NCBI GenBank assembly: GCA_034638255.1
Contig: JAWPGT010000020.1
Location: 186,001 to 250,000, forward strand
DNA length: 64,000 nucleotides
Direction: 5' to 3'
DNA from: Coprinus comatus
Taxonomy: Eukaryota; Basidiomycota; Agaricomycetes; Agaricales; Agaricaceae
This document shows, piece by piece, positions 9,866 through 21,809 of the stretch. Under the pieces are notes generated by a model. The model ran no database searches. It was not told where the DNA came from and saw nothing but the letters and a program-made list of their open reading frames with translations. Made by a program: the position numbers and the translations under genes. Every line of letters starts with the position of its first letter. The first letter of the stretch is position 1.

Positions 9866-12191
9866 CTAAGCTGCTTTCCAGGGATCCTGTTCTTGATAGC
9901 TACTGAACACACCCAGATAGAAAACAAACAACCGCCTCAAATGCACCCCTTCCGTTTCGCCTACAGACGTGTTCAGTGTCATATCTCCCAGAGCATACAA
10001 GTAGAAGGCATATTGTTGGACGTCACGGCCTTTACTCGTATCGGGGTCAAAGTATTGTTGGTCGAAATTAGCAGTATACCACCAGTTGTTGTCCTTCGGG
10101 ACCGCATCACTACCATAACGTAGCATATGATTAACGATATCGTCGTAAATTGGACCCATTGCAAAGTCAGGGAATTTCTTGTCCGTGCGTCTACATGGGA
10201 TAGAGCATAAATGGATAGTAAAAAGAAATGCAGGTTTCTTTTTTTTTGACGTACTTGAATACTTCTGCATCCATCCAATCTTTGACTTCCTGTTCGGGAG
10301 CAGGGTAGGACTTAATCTGCAATAGTTCTTGATAAGCTTCGACTTTTCCGCCTGGCTTCTTGTTCGGAGGTTCTGTGGCCGAGCCAGCATAGTCGAATTC
10401 AAATGACTTCTGCCATTCTTGCGTCGCATATTGTAACATGTATCCCTTGAGTGCAGCAGGGTCACTAATTTCTGACTGACCAGCGCCCTACATGATACAT
10501 GCTTAGATGCCGAACATATAGCAACAAGTAAGAACGCACCTCGATATGTTGGCGAAGGTTGTTAACCAAGATCTTGAACATGTCGCGTGAAAGTAGGATA
10601 TCCGAACTCGGTATATCATAATACATCTATTGAAGGATGAAATGAGACATGTAATATTATAATAGCGTTCTCATGACAACTTACGACCATGATGTAGATA
10701 TAGGTAACAGATATTTTCGTTTGATTATCCGTTGTCTTTTGGTCAGTCCAGCACAAGATAAGACCCTGTTGACGGATAGGATTGGTCGTTACATCTGCTG
10801 CCGCGTAGGTATAGTCCAAGCGCGTATCCATCCACGAGTTGCTTGATGCGTTCCCCAGAATGGACACATATTGATCGTAGGTGTCTTGTATAGCTTTATC
10901 TAGGGGAGTGTTTCATTTACGTCGCATTTTGAGAGTTTTGGTTTTGTTTATATACCTTTAATAGACTTCAAGGGAATATCGAGACCACTGCAATGATCAA
11001 TTACTCAGTCAAAATGAAAGTGTAAATATAATAAGTTGTGACATACGCAAACACCTGTTTTTCAAGGTATGTACGAAGCTGGTCTGTTTTGGCGTCCGGA
11101 ATGTAGCGCAATTGAGAGTTTTGTCCGACATAGGATGCATCCGATCCCTGGGCCTTGTAAGAGTCGGGGGGAACGTCACCAAATTGATACTTGAAATTAT
11201 TGTTGAATACACCCTTTGAATAAAGATCAAGCGCATCTTTAAGTTGTTGATCGGTTGTTGGTACAGTACCAACTCCCTAAAAGCGATTGTTGCTCAATAC
11301 CTCTTTGTATGAGAATATATACAGTCATACCGCAAGTGTGGCAGCACTCTTGTATGCATTATTCTGGATTCCATCTCGCACTATCTTGGTATCCGATTCG
11401 GCACTGTAATAGACCTAAGCACCTTTTAGCAACAATTTCCCTGACGCCTGTTACAGATCACATACACCAGCATAGTAAATAACCGCAATATCAGCTTGCG
11501 TCCCATCCTCAATAAGTGTTCCGTAACAGTATACAAGCACGGAGTTGCAGATAAAGTTGTCCTGATCTTCTACCCTAGCGTCGTAGGTACGCTGATACTC
11601 CTGATACCTCCACTGTTCATTGGTATAGGTGGATGCAATAATGGTAGCCACTTCCTCGAGATCGGTTTCCGCAGTGGCTTAGGGTCATATAAATAAACGG
11701 TCGGGTCGGAAAAGAAAAGCATGATACCTTTCATCCATTCTGGTAAGTCGAGCTTACTATCGCAATCGAAGTAAGTGATTCAGAGAAAAATATTTCCAAT
11801 ATCCTGTCTACCTGAAGACACCGGCCTTAAGATAATTACTGACTTGTCCGTTCTCAGGAGGAGTGATGTTGCAAATGTTTCCTGACGCATAGACTTTGCC
11901 TGTATTGTTAGGCGGTTTGACCTCGGAAGCCAGATCGCTGAATTCGTAGCCATAGTACCTGCTGAAACGTTTCGAAGCAAGCTCCTTGAGTATCTCTTCA
12001 AGCGCGACATCGCCTAGATCAACATTAAAATCCTTCATTGAAGAAGAAACAAAAAAAGTCAGAGTTTTGCCTCGACAGACCAGGGCCATACGTACCGACA
12101 AGAGCAATGCTTTGGCGTTTGCAACAAGTTTGTTGTACAAATCAGTTTTGACTTGTTCGAGAGTTTTTTTTGTATCGCCACCACCGCCCAT
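9866..12191 (-). CDS. Repeat-family protein A (three modules, A type)
   Basis: Start MGGGGDTKKTLEQVKTDLYN at 12191, stop at 9866, about ten short introns, about 588 residues, no lesion seen. It has three modules (roughly 1-190, 190-377, 378-588). Module 1: RFSRYYGYEFSDLASE, then LDLPEWMKA, VLVYCYGTLIEDG and YYAGVYYSAES. Module 2: FNNNFKYQFGDVPPD, YIPDAKTDQLRTYLE, LDYTYAAADVTTNP, ILCWTDQKTTDNQTK. Module 3: SFEFDYAGSATEPPN, DWMDAEVFK, FPDFAMGPIYDDIVNHMLRY, NNWWYTANFDQQYFDP, YLYALGDMTLN and YLGVFSSYQEQDPW. Phase-0 introns precede VYY and MYY at the ends of modules 1 and 2. No signal peptide or membrane helix is seen, so it is probably soluble and intracellular. It is head-to-head with gene B and paralogous to gene C. 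Family not recognised, function unknown. Confidence 0.85.
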
Positions 12192-13107
12192 GTTGAAGTT
12201 ATACCACTAGCGATTGAAGTCGACGAACAATGAGTTTTGGGGGATCTGATAGGAGAACTCAACCAGATACACGCTTATGTATACCACTAGATTGTTCTGT
12301 TTTCCATCGAAGAGATCAGGTTTTCTGGAAAAAAACTTAACGCGACGTTAGAACTTGGAGTAAAACGGAGTGTGAATATGATGAAGCTAGAAAACAGCCC
12401 TCGTGGCTCCTGTCAGAAGACAACTGTGAGTATTCGTAGTAGATTATTCGTTGATAGTGAGGCATTGTCCTATTTGTGCTGTGGTGAGAGATGGAGGATT
12501 GCCGGCATCACACATCGCCTGTGCCCGATTGTAGATAACAGGGTGTAGAAGTCGAGACTCGTGATGTTTATATTGCTTCTTAGATTTGTTGTATTGAGTC
12601 ATAGTGAAGCCTAGATAGGCAAAAGTCACTCTGTTGTCTAATGTAGCGTTTTTTTCCCGCCCTTTGCCCACTTCAAAGTTCATGTTATATCATGTCTAAA
12701 CTCGTCTATGCGTCAATTTTCTCACGCGCCGGGATTTTTGATGACTTGTCTCTTGTCCTGGCCCTCAACCATACATGTCTTTGTGAACTTCTCATGGAGG
12801 GAACATGCTGGAATATGTGGATTTCGATAGGCTCTATTATATTTATCGGCTTTCCCGGGAGCATGACCCCTATATGCATAAAACTTCTATCTTCTTCTTC
12901 TCGAAAGACTTCTACTTCGTTTTGGGTAAAACTTGACCAAGTTTCTGGGCTCGTTAGCTCCTACCTATTCCGGCGTCCTCCAGCGGCGAACTCGACTTTC
13001 TCGTGACCTCGGGCGTGTAAACATCCCTTTGTGTTCGCTCCTCCCATAAGGCCACAGAGTGGGTGCTTTACCTCCTCACCTTTATCCCTCACTTTCCATT
13101 ACACAAG
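12192..13107. promoter_or_regulatory. Shared bidirectional promoter region of genes A and B
   Basis: The 916 bp between the two start codons hold no gene that I can support, although open frames of 79 and 104 codons exist. Since A and B diverge from here, the region must carry both promoters. A duplicated TATACCACTAG motif occurs near 12211 and 12278. A pyrimidine-rich stretch (near 12720-13080) leads into gene B. Confidence 0.6.
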
Positions 13108-15476
13108 ATGCCATTGCTTTCCAAAAAACTGGTTAAGAAGACTTATGAACAAGTTTTTGCCGATCTGGTGAAGAATTTAGCAATAAAATCCAACAGATCT
13201 CTGACAAACGTGCGGAGCAAGTACCTAGTCTCTTCTGCAACTTCTAATATCTCCATTACCGTCATAGCCAATTACGCTACCAGATCGGCCAACCCTTACC
13301 GAGTTGGAGAACATATTCAAACAGATCATATATGCCAATTTTCAAGAAATATTCGGATATGACTTTGATAATGCCAATCCCCCCCGGTTGGCTCCTGGTA
13401 CACAGGTCTACAAGACGTTCGACCGCTTCTACAACCTAGAAGATGCGAACAAGCCAAGCCAACCAACACAGCCAACGGTACCCCCCACCAACGACGATGG
13501 AACCCCTTTCGAACCGATCCCAGATGACCGACAGTGTGAGTAGCATCCCATTCCCATATGTGATTTATTCAACTAACTCTGTATTTACAGCTCGCGAAGA
13601 TATTATGAATGACTTTAAGAGCCAGGTTACAGGTCTCCCTGTCTGGGCGCAAGGTATCTCATGACGCCATCCTTTTTCAACGTTTAACTTGACTATTTTG
13701 TGGTCAGGTCAAGCGCAAGACTACCTTGTGCAAAGACTCAATACCATCTTCGACGAACAGACAGTTTCAGATGAGTGGACTAATGACGTCAACACACCCG
13801 TTTATCTCCAAAGCGAGAAATACGCAAACTCCTTGCAAGTCGACTGCATTTTTGTCAAGGTATATAGTAGTCTAGTGGAGACGGAAACACAAGCTCAGCT
13901 ATCTGCTGTATATTGCATTGGTGTACGTTTCGAGTTGACGAACCTTTCTTTGTAATCCAGATGATGACTTTTACAATTGTAGATATTCTATGAGAGAATC
14001 TCGGATGCAAAGATTGCGAAAACGAACTTATGGAAATCATTGTATACACAAGCAAATAAACTTTTGGATCAGGTACGCCTTTAATTAGTTGTCATGCATT
14101 GGTGTCCTCTAAACTCTCACACCCACAGCCAGAGACGACTCATCCCGATCCTCCAACGGAAGAGGCTTTAGAAGCTACCCTTACGTGGTACCGTGATAAT
14201 AAGTTATTCCATAGTGACCATGGATTCAACTTTGCAGGTGGTGAACCGGATGATTTGATCGAGGATCTCGGGAGGCCCACTCATCTAATGATTTTCTCGG
14301 ATGACGACTTTTCTACCTTGACAACACAAATCGAGACTTCAATTCTGGGGTAAGGGCCTGATTCAATAATACCACTAAATGCCATTGATAAATTCTGGTA
14401 GTAAGGTAAATCTTCCGGAATGGGCCAGTAAGTTATCACAACTATTCGCCGCTGCTCTCGGAACTAACATGGCTACAGAAGGTACCGTGAGACAGGACAT
14501 CATGGGCACAATCAACTCCCTACTTCAATCACCAAGTACGGATACTACAGGCTTTACCAGCACGAAATACGATCAGACTCCAAAACCCCCGACAGAGGAG
14601 GATCCCGCGCTTGTCATTAAAGGAGATTTCTTGCACTGCAACTTGATTGCTTCGGGATATAGTGGCATAACCTATCGAGCCGTGTATTTCTGCGGCGTGT
14701 TCTACTCAGCATTATCTGCACAAGAAAGCGTATCCAAAGATCTACTTGTGACGGTTTATAACAACGCTGTAGGCCTAGTTCCAGGTGTAAGTGTGTTTCA
14801 TGGATTCCATGACTTTCAAATCTTGATTTCTTACTGTTAGTTCGAACCTGTTGCTGAGCCTACTCAGAAGGACTTGGATGATCTCGTCTCACAAGCGTTG
14901 AAGCTTAAATTCGAACAAGAGTTCTCATTCATCTTCGAAGGAAAGGAATCCAACCCGGGTGATAAGGAGGGGAATTTGTACGCCGGGAAGCTTTATTTCC
15001 GTACAAAGACTCCCAACGATGCATCCGCTGACCAAGCTGCCGAAGATATCATCAACTCCTTGGAGTTTCCTGATTTAGCTACTGGTGAGTCCGTTACAGT
15101 TCTACAATTGTGAAGCAATGTATGAGCATGATTATCACAGACACGAGTCTACGTGACAGTATTTTTGTGGATATACAACTAAAGGCCAGGCGTTGTATTG
15201 GAGCAGATCCAATAGCTGTTCCTCCAAATTCATGGGACCATGTCACTCATGATAGAGACTACGAATACTCCGATTCTTCTCGACCGGCCTTAACGAGTAA
15301 AGCGATTATTTTGTATTGTAATGGGAAGTTTTCCGCTGCTGGTAAAGAGACTCAAGTTTGCAGCTTCCTTTACTTCATTGGGGTATGTTATTCCTCCAAG
15401 CCCCTATTAGTATAATTGTGGTTAAACATTACTATAGGTCTTCTATGAGAAATCCGACGACGGCAGCGACTGGTAA
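13108..15476 (+). CDS. Repeat-family protein B (three modules, B type)
   Basis: Eleven exons: 13108-13209, 13268-13535, 13591-13653, 13708-13922, 13983-14072, 14129-14349, 14402-14427, 14479-14786, 14841-15084, 15141-15382, 15438-15476. All have GT-AG ends and keep one frame for 605 codons. Module 1: FQEIFGYDFDNANPPRLAPG, VYKTFDRFYNLED, GLPVWAQGQAQDYL, CIFVKVYSSL, CIGIFYERIS. Module 2: GFNFAGGEPDDLIEDLGRP, VNLPEWA, FTSTKYDQTPKPP, FCGVFYSAL. Module 3: EFSFIFEGKESNPGD, LEFPDLA, ANSW-type PPNSWDHVTHDRDYEYSDSS, IILYCNGKFSAAGK, YFIGVFYEKSDDGSDW. Phase-0 introns precede IFY and VFY in modules 1 and 3; module 2 has none there. No signal peptide. Paralogue of D, more distant from A. The pair probably acts together (inference). 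Confidence 0.87.
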
Positions 15477-15683
15477 ATTTGAGAATATTGAACTCGCAGA
15501 TGTTAGTGTGTGTGTGATGACATATGTACTTGTAGGAAACTATTATTCTCACTAAAATAAAATTTATGACCACCTACTATGTTGCATCCTTTTTGGAAGA
15601 AAGCGACCGCGTCCCCAGGTTGGGTAGCGACACAACTTCCTTGAATTTGGATAGTACTGGAAAATGTAACAATAGCACTACGA

Positions 15684-16797
15684 TTACCAATCTCCCTTCG
15701 GATTGTAACTAGTTATCAAGCCGAGATAACAAACATATAACCTCAGAATCTGAACGCCCTCTTTTTCGCCTACTTTCTTATTCAACGTCATCTTTCCTAG
15801 AGCATACATGTAAACAGCGAATTGTTGAAGAATAGGACTAGTTGAGTCTTTTGGGTCGGCATTGGGATCAGTGTATCGTGCGTTTACGACGACAGGGTAC
15901 CACCAGTTATTATCTTTTACTACCCCTTCACTTCCATAACGATATGTATGTCGAAGAATGTCGTCATAGATTTGAGCAACTGCAAATTCTGGGAACACTA
16001 TGTCGTTACGCCTGTGAATTCAGATAGCAGAAGAAATGGATTACTTTAGTTCTCGGTACCACATAACAGGAGGTAACCTGACGTACTTGAATAATTCCAT
16101 ATTCATTCAATCTTTAATTTCGTCTTCAACGACTGGGTATGATTTGCTTTCAAACACCTTCAAATCGTATGCAACCGAGCGACCTCCTTCCCGTTTATTA
16201 GGAGCTTCCGATCTGGCTTCAGCATATTCGAAATAATACCCATTCTTCATCTCTCTTGTTTCGCATAATTCGGTAAGTATCGCTTAAGTTCAGGGAAATT
16301 GGTAGGGCTGCCGCCCGTAACCGTATAATACGGTATACCGTACCGTACGTAAGAGCGATCAAGTAGCCTCAATACGGTACGGTTGAGTCAGCATTGAATT
16401 TAAGTAGACTGTATGAATCAAGAGCAGTTTGAAGCTGCTGTCAGTCTCCGGGGTGTCAGAAATTCCCTAAAAAATTCCATAAGGGTCACTTTCCATTTAA
16501 AATAAAAGTCAAAAGCTCACCTCTAGGGCGGCTGCACTTATGTACACTTTCAATTGGATTCCATCCCGAATGTTTCATAAGTCGCAGGCTTGTAGCACAG
16601 CAGCACAGAGGCTGCCTAGACTTACTTCATTCAAGCCCCGGAGCCGAGTTTTGACATCACTACTAGTAACGAGGAATATGTTTAAATACGTGAAAGGCCA
16701 CTGACAGTCCTTAATAACACCTTTGCATTCGCGAGAAGTGTGTTGTTTAATGTATTTGCGCTTTGAGGAATTTCTCAGTATCACTTTTTCCACCCAT
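15684..16797 (-). pseudogene. Deleted A-type repeat gene (copy E)
   Basis: The minus strand begins MGGKSDTEKFLKAQ at 16797, like genes A and C, then is shifted and stopped, with NTLLANAK still readable. Most of modules 1 and 2 is missing: the locus is 1.1 kb long against 2.3 kb in A and C. The third module survives: FEYAEARSEAPNKREGG, a stop where A and C have the Trp of DWMDAEVF (TGG to TGA), then FPEFAVAQIYDDILRHTYRY, NNWWYP, MYALGKMTLN, ending in SYNPKGDW. The last exon is open. It is convergent with gene B. It is a dead third A-type copy. Confidence 0.85.
16313..16385. repeat. Short palindrome-rich insert inside pseudogene E
   Basis: About 70 bases built from ACCGTAT/ATACGGT blocks: the perfect palindrome ACCGTATAATACGGT, then ACCGTACCGTACG, and later ATACGGTACGGTT in inverted orientation. 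The block has no counterpart at this place in genes A and C. It could be a tiny inverted-repeat element or its footprint. I see no clear target duplication. Confidence 0.4.
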
Positions 16798-17205
16798 GTT
16801 GTAGAAACAAGTGGTGGTGCCCCGACACAGTCCATGTAACAAAAGGCTTATCTACCCGACTAATCTCCTAACGTTATCCGTCATCTGGAATGATCCAACA
16901 CAAGCAATATAACATGAGGCTGTGATCGTTCCTCTTAAAGTGTCAGCCTTCAAGCTTCAATTCCGACTGTAACTGTAGTTCCTCCCGGGAATGAATTAAA
17001 GATCATGATTGATACTCATCAGGCGGTGCATTGGTCATGTCACTGCTGTTTTCAACTCTATGTAAAGGAAGTAAAAGAAGGAAGGAAGATGGAAGGACCC
17101 GGCGCCTGAGACACGACACTTCGAAGATATAATGTACGCCAGATTTAGGCACACGTAGTTGACTAAAAAAGGACCCCGGAAAATGTCATAAAGTGAAATT
17201 AACTT
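16798..17205. other. Spacer, no gene seen
   Basis: This lies upstream of pseudogene E, where a divergent B-type partner would be expected from the A/B and C/D arrangement. I found no B-type sequence here. Confidence 0.4.
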
Positions 17206-17640
17206 CTAATCTAAAGATCTATCCGGAGATATCCCCAAACTTGGTTCATTTTCCATGAATCCGTTTAAATTAGAAAGAATGACTGAGAATTTTTGGGTCA
17301 TAGAGGGCTTCTGACGGTCGAATGTTCTGAAATAGTCTGCCTGAGGTCCCAGGAAGTCTAATACATTATTCATGTACATTAGAGCATAGTCATTGTGTGG
17401 ACTTTGAGGGATCTCATCTGAAAAGACAGTAAAACAATTAAATCATGAATCATATAGAATTATCATAGATAATGGTGTACTACTCGGTCCAAGACTACCA
17501 TTCACTGCTCCTACCTTCCGTTCATCGCATTTATTTCTCTTCGGAATTCCATGGAAATATCTATTCAGACTGTTTTGAGCTAAAAGACCCGGAAGCTAAG
17601 AGTCAGCTGGTTCGCGATCAACACGAACTCTACAACCGCT
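17206..17640 (-). pseudogene. Unidentified gene, 3' exons, possibly broken
   Basis: Two minus-strand exons join cleanly. The last one (17206-17417) has a good TTTTCAG acceptor and reads NEIPQSPHNDYALMYMNNVL, then DFLGPQADYFRTFDRQ, and ends SPDRSLD stop. The one before (from 17484 upward, GTAGTA donor) reads LLAQNSLNRYFHGIPKRNK, CDERKVGAVNGSLGP. Further upstream CRVRVDREPADS is followed by a stop in the same frame, so either there is another splice site (a TTTTAG acceptor lies just after) or the gene is dead. No start is found. The composition looks like real protein, but I do not recognise a family. Confidence 0.4.
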
Positions 17641-18108
17641 AATACCACTGACACATCATCCTTCATTCCTAAAGGGGCATGTAACGTTCAATATTTTTCT
17701 TTCTCAAATAATGATTCAAGATGATGTATGTTACTGTAGTACGTCCAATTACTAACGGCATCGATGATAGCACTAGAGTGACACTAATGAAGAAACTCGG
17801 TGAAATTGTAAATGACATTTACTATACATATTTATGTTCTAAGGTTCGATGTACCTTGCTTACTATTCAAGCCAGACTCAAACGCAGGGCTTGTCTACTG
17901 AACACTTTGCCCTCTACTATGCCTAAAAATGAAACCAGTGATCTGCTCACTGGCATGATCTGTGATCTGATGGCTGATCAATCGATCAAAAACGGTCTGA
18001 CTTCACGTTTCAACCAAATTTCAATTTTAACTCTCAATATTGGACAGTGCTTCAAAGCTTCAAGTGCACTAAAAAACACCGATAGCCCCGCAACACGCAC
18101 ATTCAACA

Positions 18109-18665
18109 ATGGCTAAAAAAAATCAAAGAAGAAGAATAGCACCTCGGTCTCCGCATCCAACCCATTTCCACAACTGCTACCACACCAATACAAAGCCCAT
18201 CGGAACCTTCTATTCCAACTGTCTATGATGAAACGTTCCGTGGTACATGGTACATGGAACCTTCCATAATGAGCATGGGTCATGTCACAAATCTCATTGG
18301 CCGATTACAATACCATTCAGCACAAACCGATGGGTCATTTGGTATTTGCGTAGCTAGTGGAACAGGCATCTTCATTAGTAAAGTAAGATTATTTTAATAT
18401 TAATAAATTCATCCAGATACATGATAATGATTCGTTGTAGGAACTATTGGATTCAATCCCAGAACAACACCGTCCAGTATTGGACACAAGGAAAGAAGGT
18501 CAAACGATCAATTTGCTCATCGGACCTATGATTTCTATCGGATCTACATTTTTCCCTATGGTTTTCAAAGACGCAGATACAGGAGAGAAATTTAGGATGG
18601 TTCTGTATGTGATTGTGGTACCCAAGCTGTTGATGGGGATGTTCATTGATGATTCAGTAAGATAG
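18109..18665 (+). pseudogene. Unidentified protein, about 190 residues, with one-base frame breaks
   Basis: The probable start MAKK at 18109 is followed by an A8 run; one more A would bring it into frame with SKKKNSTSVSASNPFP. A second shift comes near 18170, after which a long frame runs: SPSEPSIPTVYDETFRGTWY, MEPSIMSMGHVTNLIGRLQY, FGICVASGTGIFISK, a GT-AG intron (about 18383-18440), then ELLDSIPEQHRP, VFKDADTGEKFRMVLYVIV, PKLLMGMFIDD. No domain recognised. It could be a live gene with two sequence errors, or a recent pseudogene. The 131-codon frame just upstream seems unrelated. Confidence 0.45.
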
Positions 18666-18827
18666 ATTACGCAGAGGGAATATGGCTCTGGGAAATTGAC
18701 TTTTTGGTTTGACTTTGGAAAGGGAAGGGAGAGGAGAGTCGAAGGCCAACCTTTTTAAAAGTGATTGGCGCCATATGCAAAATGTGTAACATAGGGATCG
18801 GGGCAGCCTTTCAACTGTATCGACAGT

Positions 18828-19053
18828 TGTAACGGGTAGATGACTTAATACGTCATCTGTTATGTTTCAATTTTTGAAAGTTTATTATTATTTGTCCAAC
18901 GCCCTTTATAAGACGTTGGACCTAGTTGCGATGTACTCAATTCTTGGCTTTTCGACTCTAAAATGCAGAGACCGTGCAGAATCAGCTGCTGTTCGACTAC
19001 GTGTAAGAATATCACCCACTTGTAACCCCACGACCGGTTATAGGTAACTTACA
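18828..19053 (+). mobile_element. Solo LTR 2 (226 bp), same family as solo LTR 1
   Basis: It begins TGTAACGGGTAG and ends CTTACA. The five bases ACAGT precede it (18823-18827) and follow it (19054-19058), a perfect target-site duplication. It matches the reverse complement of 9230-9444 almost throughout. The main difference is about 11 extra bases near the right end. No internal retrotransposon sequence flanks it. Confidence 0.92.
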
Positions 19054-19058
19054 ACAGT

Positions 19059-19473
19059 CGACTAACGGACTGTGATAAGTTTAACTCATGGGACACTCGA
19101 CACACGCCAAGTAAAAAAGAGAAGCCTGTTTAATGTAAGAGATGAGATGTATGGCGTAGATGGTGTATTTGGTTGAATACTCGGACCAGAAGGAAAAAGA
19201 GAATCGGTTATGGCCAACATGGGGATCGAACCCAAGACCTTCGCGTTATTAATCAGGGCCATGTGTGGCATATATGACTGCGACATGACTGGAAGAATCC
19301 CGTGACATAATCAAGGATGAATCGATGACATCCGATTATATAACTAACACTACCATCCCAAGTGGTTAGATAGAAGCCCCAGTTCATCGAGAAAGACAAT
19401 CAATGGAGAGTATATTACAACATTTTATAACATGGAAGCATGAGTGTACACATATTCAAGAGGGCCATATCGA
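19059..19473. other. Spacer between solo LTR 2 and gene C
   Basis: It holds a deleted tRNA-Ile copy (listed separately) and the 3' flank of gene C. Nothing else is recognised. Confidence 0.4.
19211..19260 (-). pseudogene. tRNA-Ile(AAU) pseudogene with internal deletion
   Basis: On the minus strand it starts GGCC, then after a few changed bases has TTAATAACGCGAAGG and a complete T arm and 3' acceptor strand, with one base change from the intact genes. The D arm and the 5' anticodon stem, about 25 bases, are missing, so no cloverleaf can form. Confidence 0.85.
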
Positions 19474-21809
19474 CTACCAGGGATCTGTTTCCTTGTAGCT
19501 AGTAAACACACCAAGATAGTAAACGAATAACCTCCTAACGCGCACACCCTCCGTATCACCTACAGTCTTATTCAACACCATGTCACCAAGAGCATACAAG
19601 TAGAGGGCATATTGCTGGACGTCACGGCCTTTACTCGTGTCGGGGTCAAAGTATTGTTGGTCGAAATTGGAAGTGTACCACCAGTTGTTATCCTTCGGGA
19701 CAGCATCACTACCATAACGAAGCATATGATTAACGATATCGTCGTAAATCGGACCCATTGCAAAGTCAGGGAATTTCTTATCGGTGCGCCTGAGTACCAA
19801 CGACGTAAGTGAATGTGATAAAGGGCTTAGGCGGGCGGCAAGCTTAAGGTGCATGACTTACTTAAACACCTCTGCATCCATCCAATCTTTCACTTCCTTC
19901 TCGGGGGCAGGGTAGGACTCAATCTGCAAAAGCTCTTCATAGAATTCAACTTTTCCGCCTGGTTTCTTATTAGGAGGCTCCGTTTTCGAACCAGCATAGT
20001 CAAATTCAAATCCCTCCTTCCACTGTTGTTTAGCGTATGCCGACATATATGCCTTAAGTGCAGCAGGATCAGCGATATCCGAGGATTCATCAGCACCCTA
20101 TATAAAATACGTTCAAGTATTAAACATAGCGAAGTATGTGTAAGAGCTCACAGTAATATGGCGACGAAGATTGTTAACCAAAATCTTGAACAAGTCGCGC
20201 GACAGTTGGATCTCAGCACTGGGTGTATCATAGTACACCTGGGCAAAGTGGTTAAATTTTTCAAGGTTCTTATGTGACGAGTATCAACACAACTTACGAC
20301 CATGATGTAGATATAAGTCACAGCTACTTTAGTTTGGTTATCGGTTGTCTTGTGATCGGTCCAGCACAAAATAAGACCCTGTTGACGGATAGGATTGGTC
20401 GATATATCTGCTGCTACATAGGTGTAGTCCAAACGTGTATCCATCCACGAGTTGCTGGACGCGTTCGCGAGAATGGATACATATTGATCATAGGTGTCAT
20501 TGATAGCCTTGGCTAGAGAACGATCAAGGTTACATTCAATTTTTGGAAGGAAGTTGGAAACGTACTCTTGACAGATGGCAATGGAATATCGAGACCGCTG
20601 TGATAGAAGAGCACTCAGATACTAAAACACGATAAAATGTGCGAAGCCGTAACATACGCAAACACCTGTTTCTCAAGGTACGTGCGAAGTTGACCTATAT
20701 TCGCATCTGGAATGTAGCGCAGTTGCGAGTTGTATCCAACGTAAGATGCGTCTGATCCCTGTGCCTTGTAAGAGTCGGGAGGGTTGGTACCGAACTCATA
20801 CTTGAAGTCAGTGTTGAATACACCCTTGCAATACGAATCAAGGGCATCTTTCAGTTGTTGATCAGTTGTTGGTGTGTTGCTGACTCCCTAAGCAATAATT
20901 CAGCAATGCCCCGGTTTACAAGAACTTCTAGTGGACATACTGCAAGAGTGGCGGCGCTGCTGTATGCGTTGTGCTGGATCCCATCCCGAACCTGTTTAGT
21001 ATCGGAGTCTGCACTGTAATAGACCTATGTACCTTTTTCAGCAACCACTTAACCGGAAAACTTATGGAAAACAGAAACGTACACCAGCATAATAGATAAT
21101 TGCCATTTCCGCTTTCGTACCGTCCTCAACAAGGGTTCCGTAGCAGTATACAAGAACAGAGTTGCAAACATAATTGTCTTGATCTTCCACCCTAGCGTCA
21201 TAAGTACGTTGATATTCCTGATACTTCCACTGTTCGTCGGTATCAATTGACGCAATGATAGTGGCAACATCCTCGAGATCAGTCTCCGCGGTAGCTGGGG
21301 CTCGTCAGTGTATCGAACTTGGCCAAAGAGAAATTTGCTATACCTTTCATCCAATCTGGCAAGTCGAGCTTACTATTACAACCAAATTAGTGAAGAGTTC
21401 TCCTTGCAATAGCCGCATCATGACCACTAACCTGAAAACACCGGCCTTGAGATAGTCACTGACTTGTCCGTTTTCGGGAGGGGTGATGTTACAAATGTTA
21501 CCAGAGGAATAAACCTTTTTTGATGCATTCAACTTGGGTGGTTTGACCTCGGAAGCCAAGTCGCTGAACTCGTAGCCATAGTACCTGTTGAAACGGCCCG
21601 ACGCAAGCTGCTTGAGAATCTCTTCAAGAGCAGTAGCGCTAGTGTCAACACCAAAGTCCTTCATTGCAATAAATCAGGACAAGTAATTTGTAACACATTG
21701 GACTCGTACGCACAGACAAGAGCAACGCTTTGGCGTTTGCAACGAGTTTGTTGTACAAATCGGTTTTGACTTCCTCGAGACTCTTCTTGGTTTCACTCTT
21801 ACCGCCCAT
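19474..21809 (-). CDS. Repeat-family protein C (three modules, A type)
   Basis: Start MGGKSETKKSLEEVKTDLYN at 21809, stop at 19474 after YKETDPW; about 590 residues, with the same exon plan as gene A. Module 1: RFNRYYGYEFSDLASEVKPP, GNICNITPPENG, VLVYCYGTLVEDG, YYAGVYYS. Module 2: FNTDFKYEFGTNPPDSY, RYIPDANIGQLRTYLE, IRQQGLILCWTDHKTTD. Module 3: EGFEFDYAGSKTEPPN, DWMDAEVFKR, FPDFAMGPIYDDIV, NNWWYTSNFDQQYFDP, ALYLYALGDMVLN, YYLGVFTSYKETDPW. No lesion seen. It is much closer to A than to B or D. It is head-to-head with gene D, 767 bp between starts. It has no signal peptide and no membrane helix. The close match to A in both exons and intron sites points to duplication of an A/B pair as one block. 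Function unknown. Confidence 0.86.

Noticed and set aside
12444..12683. 79-codon minus-strand frame in the A/B promoter region
   Set aside because: No counterpart in the C/D promoter region, no signal peptide or domain.
17721..18116. 131-codon open frame on the plus strand
   Set aside because: No recognisable domain, no clear splice link to the frame at 18109, and composition unlike nearby proteins; probably chance.
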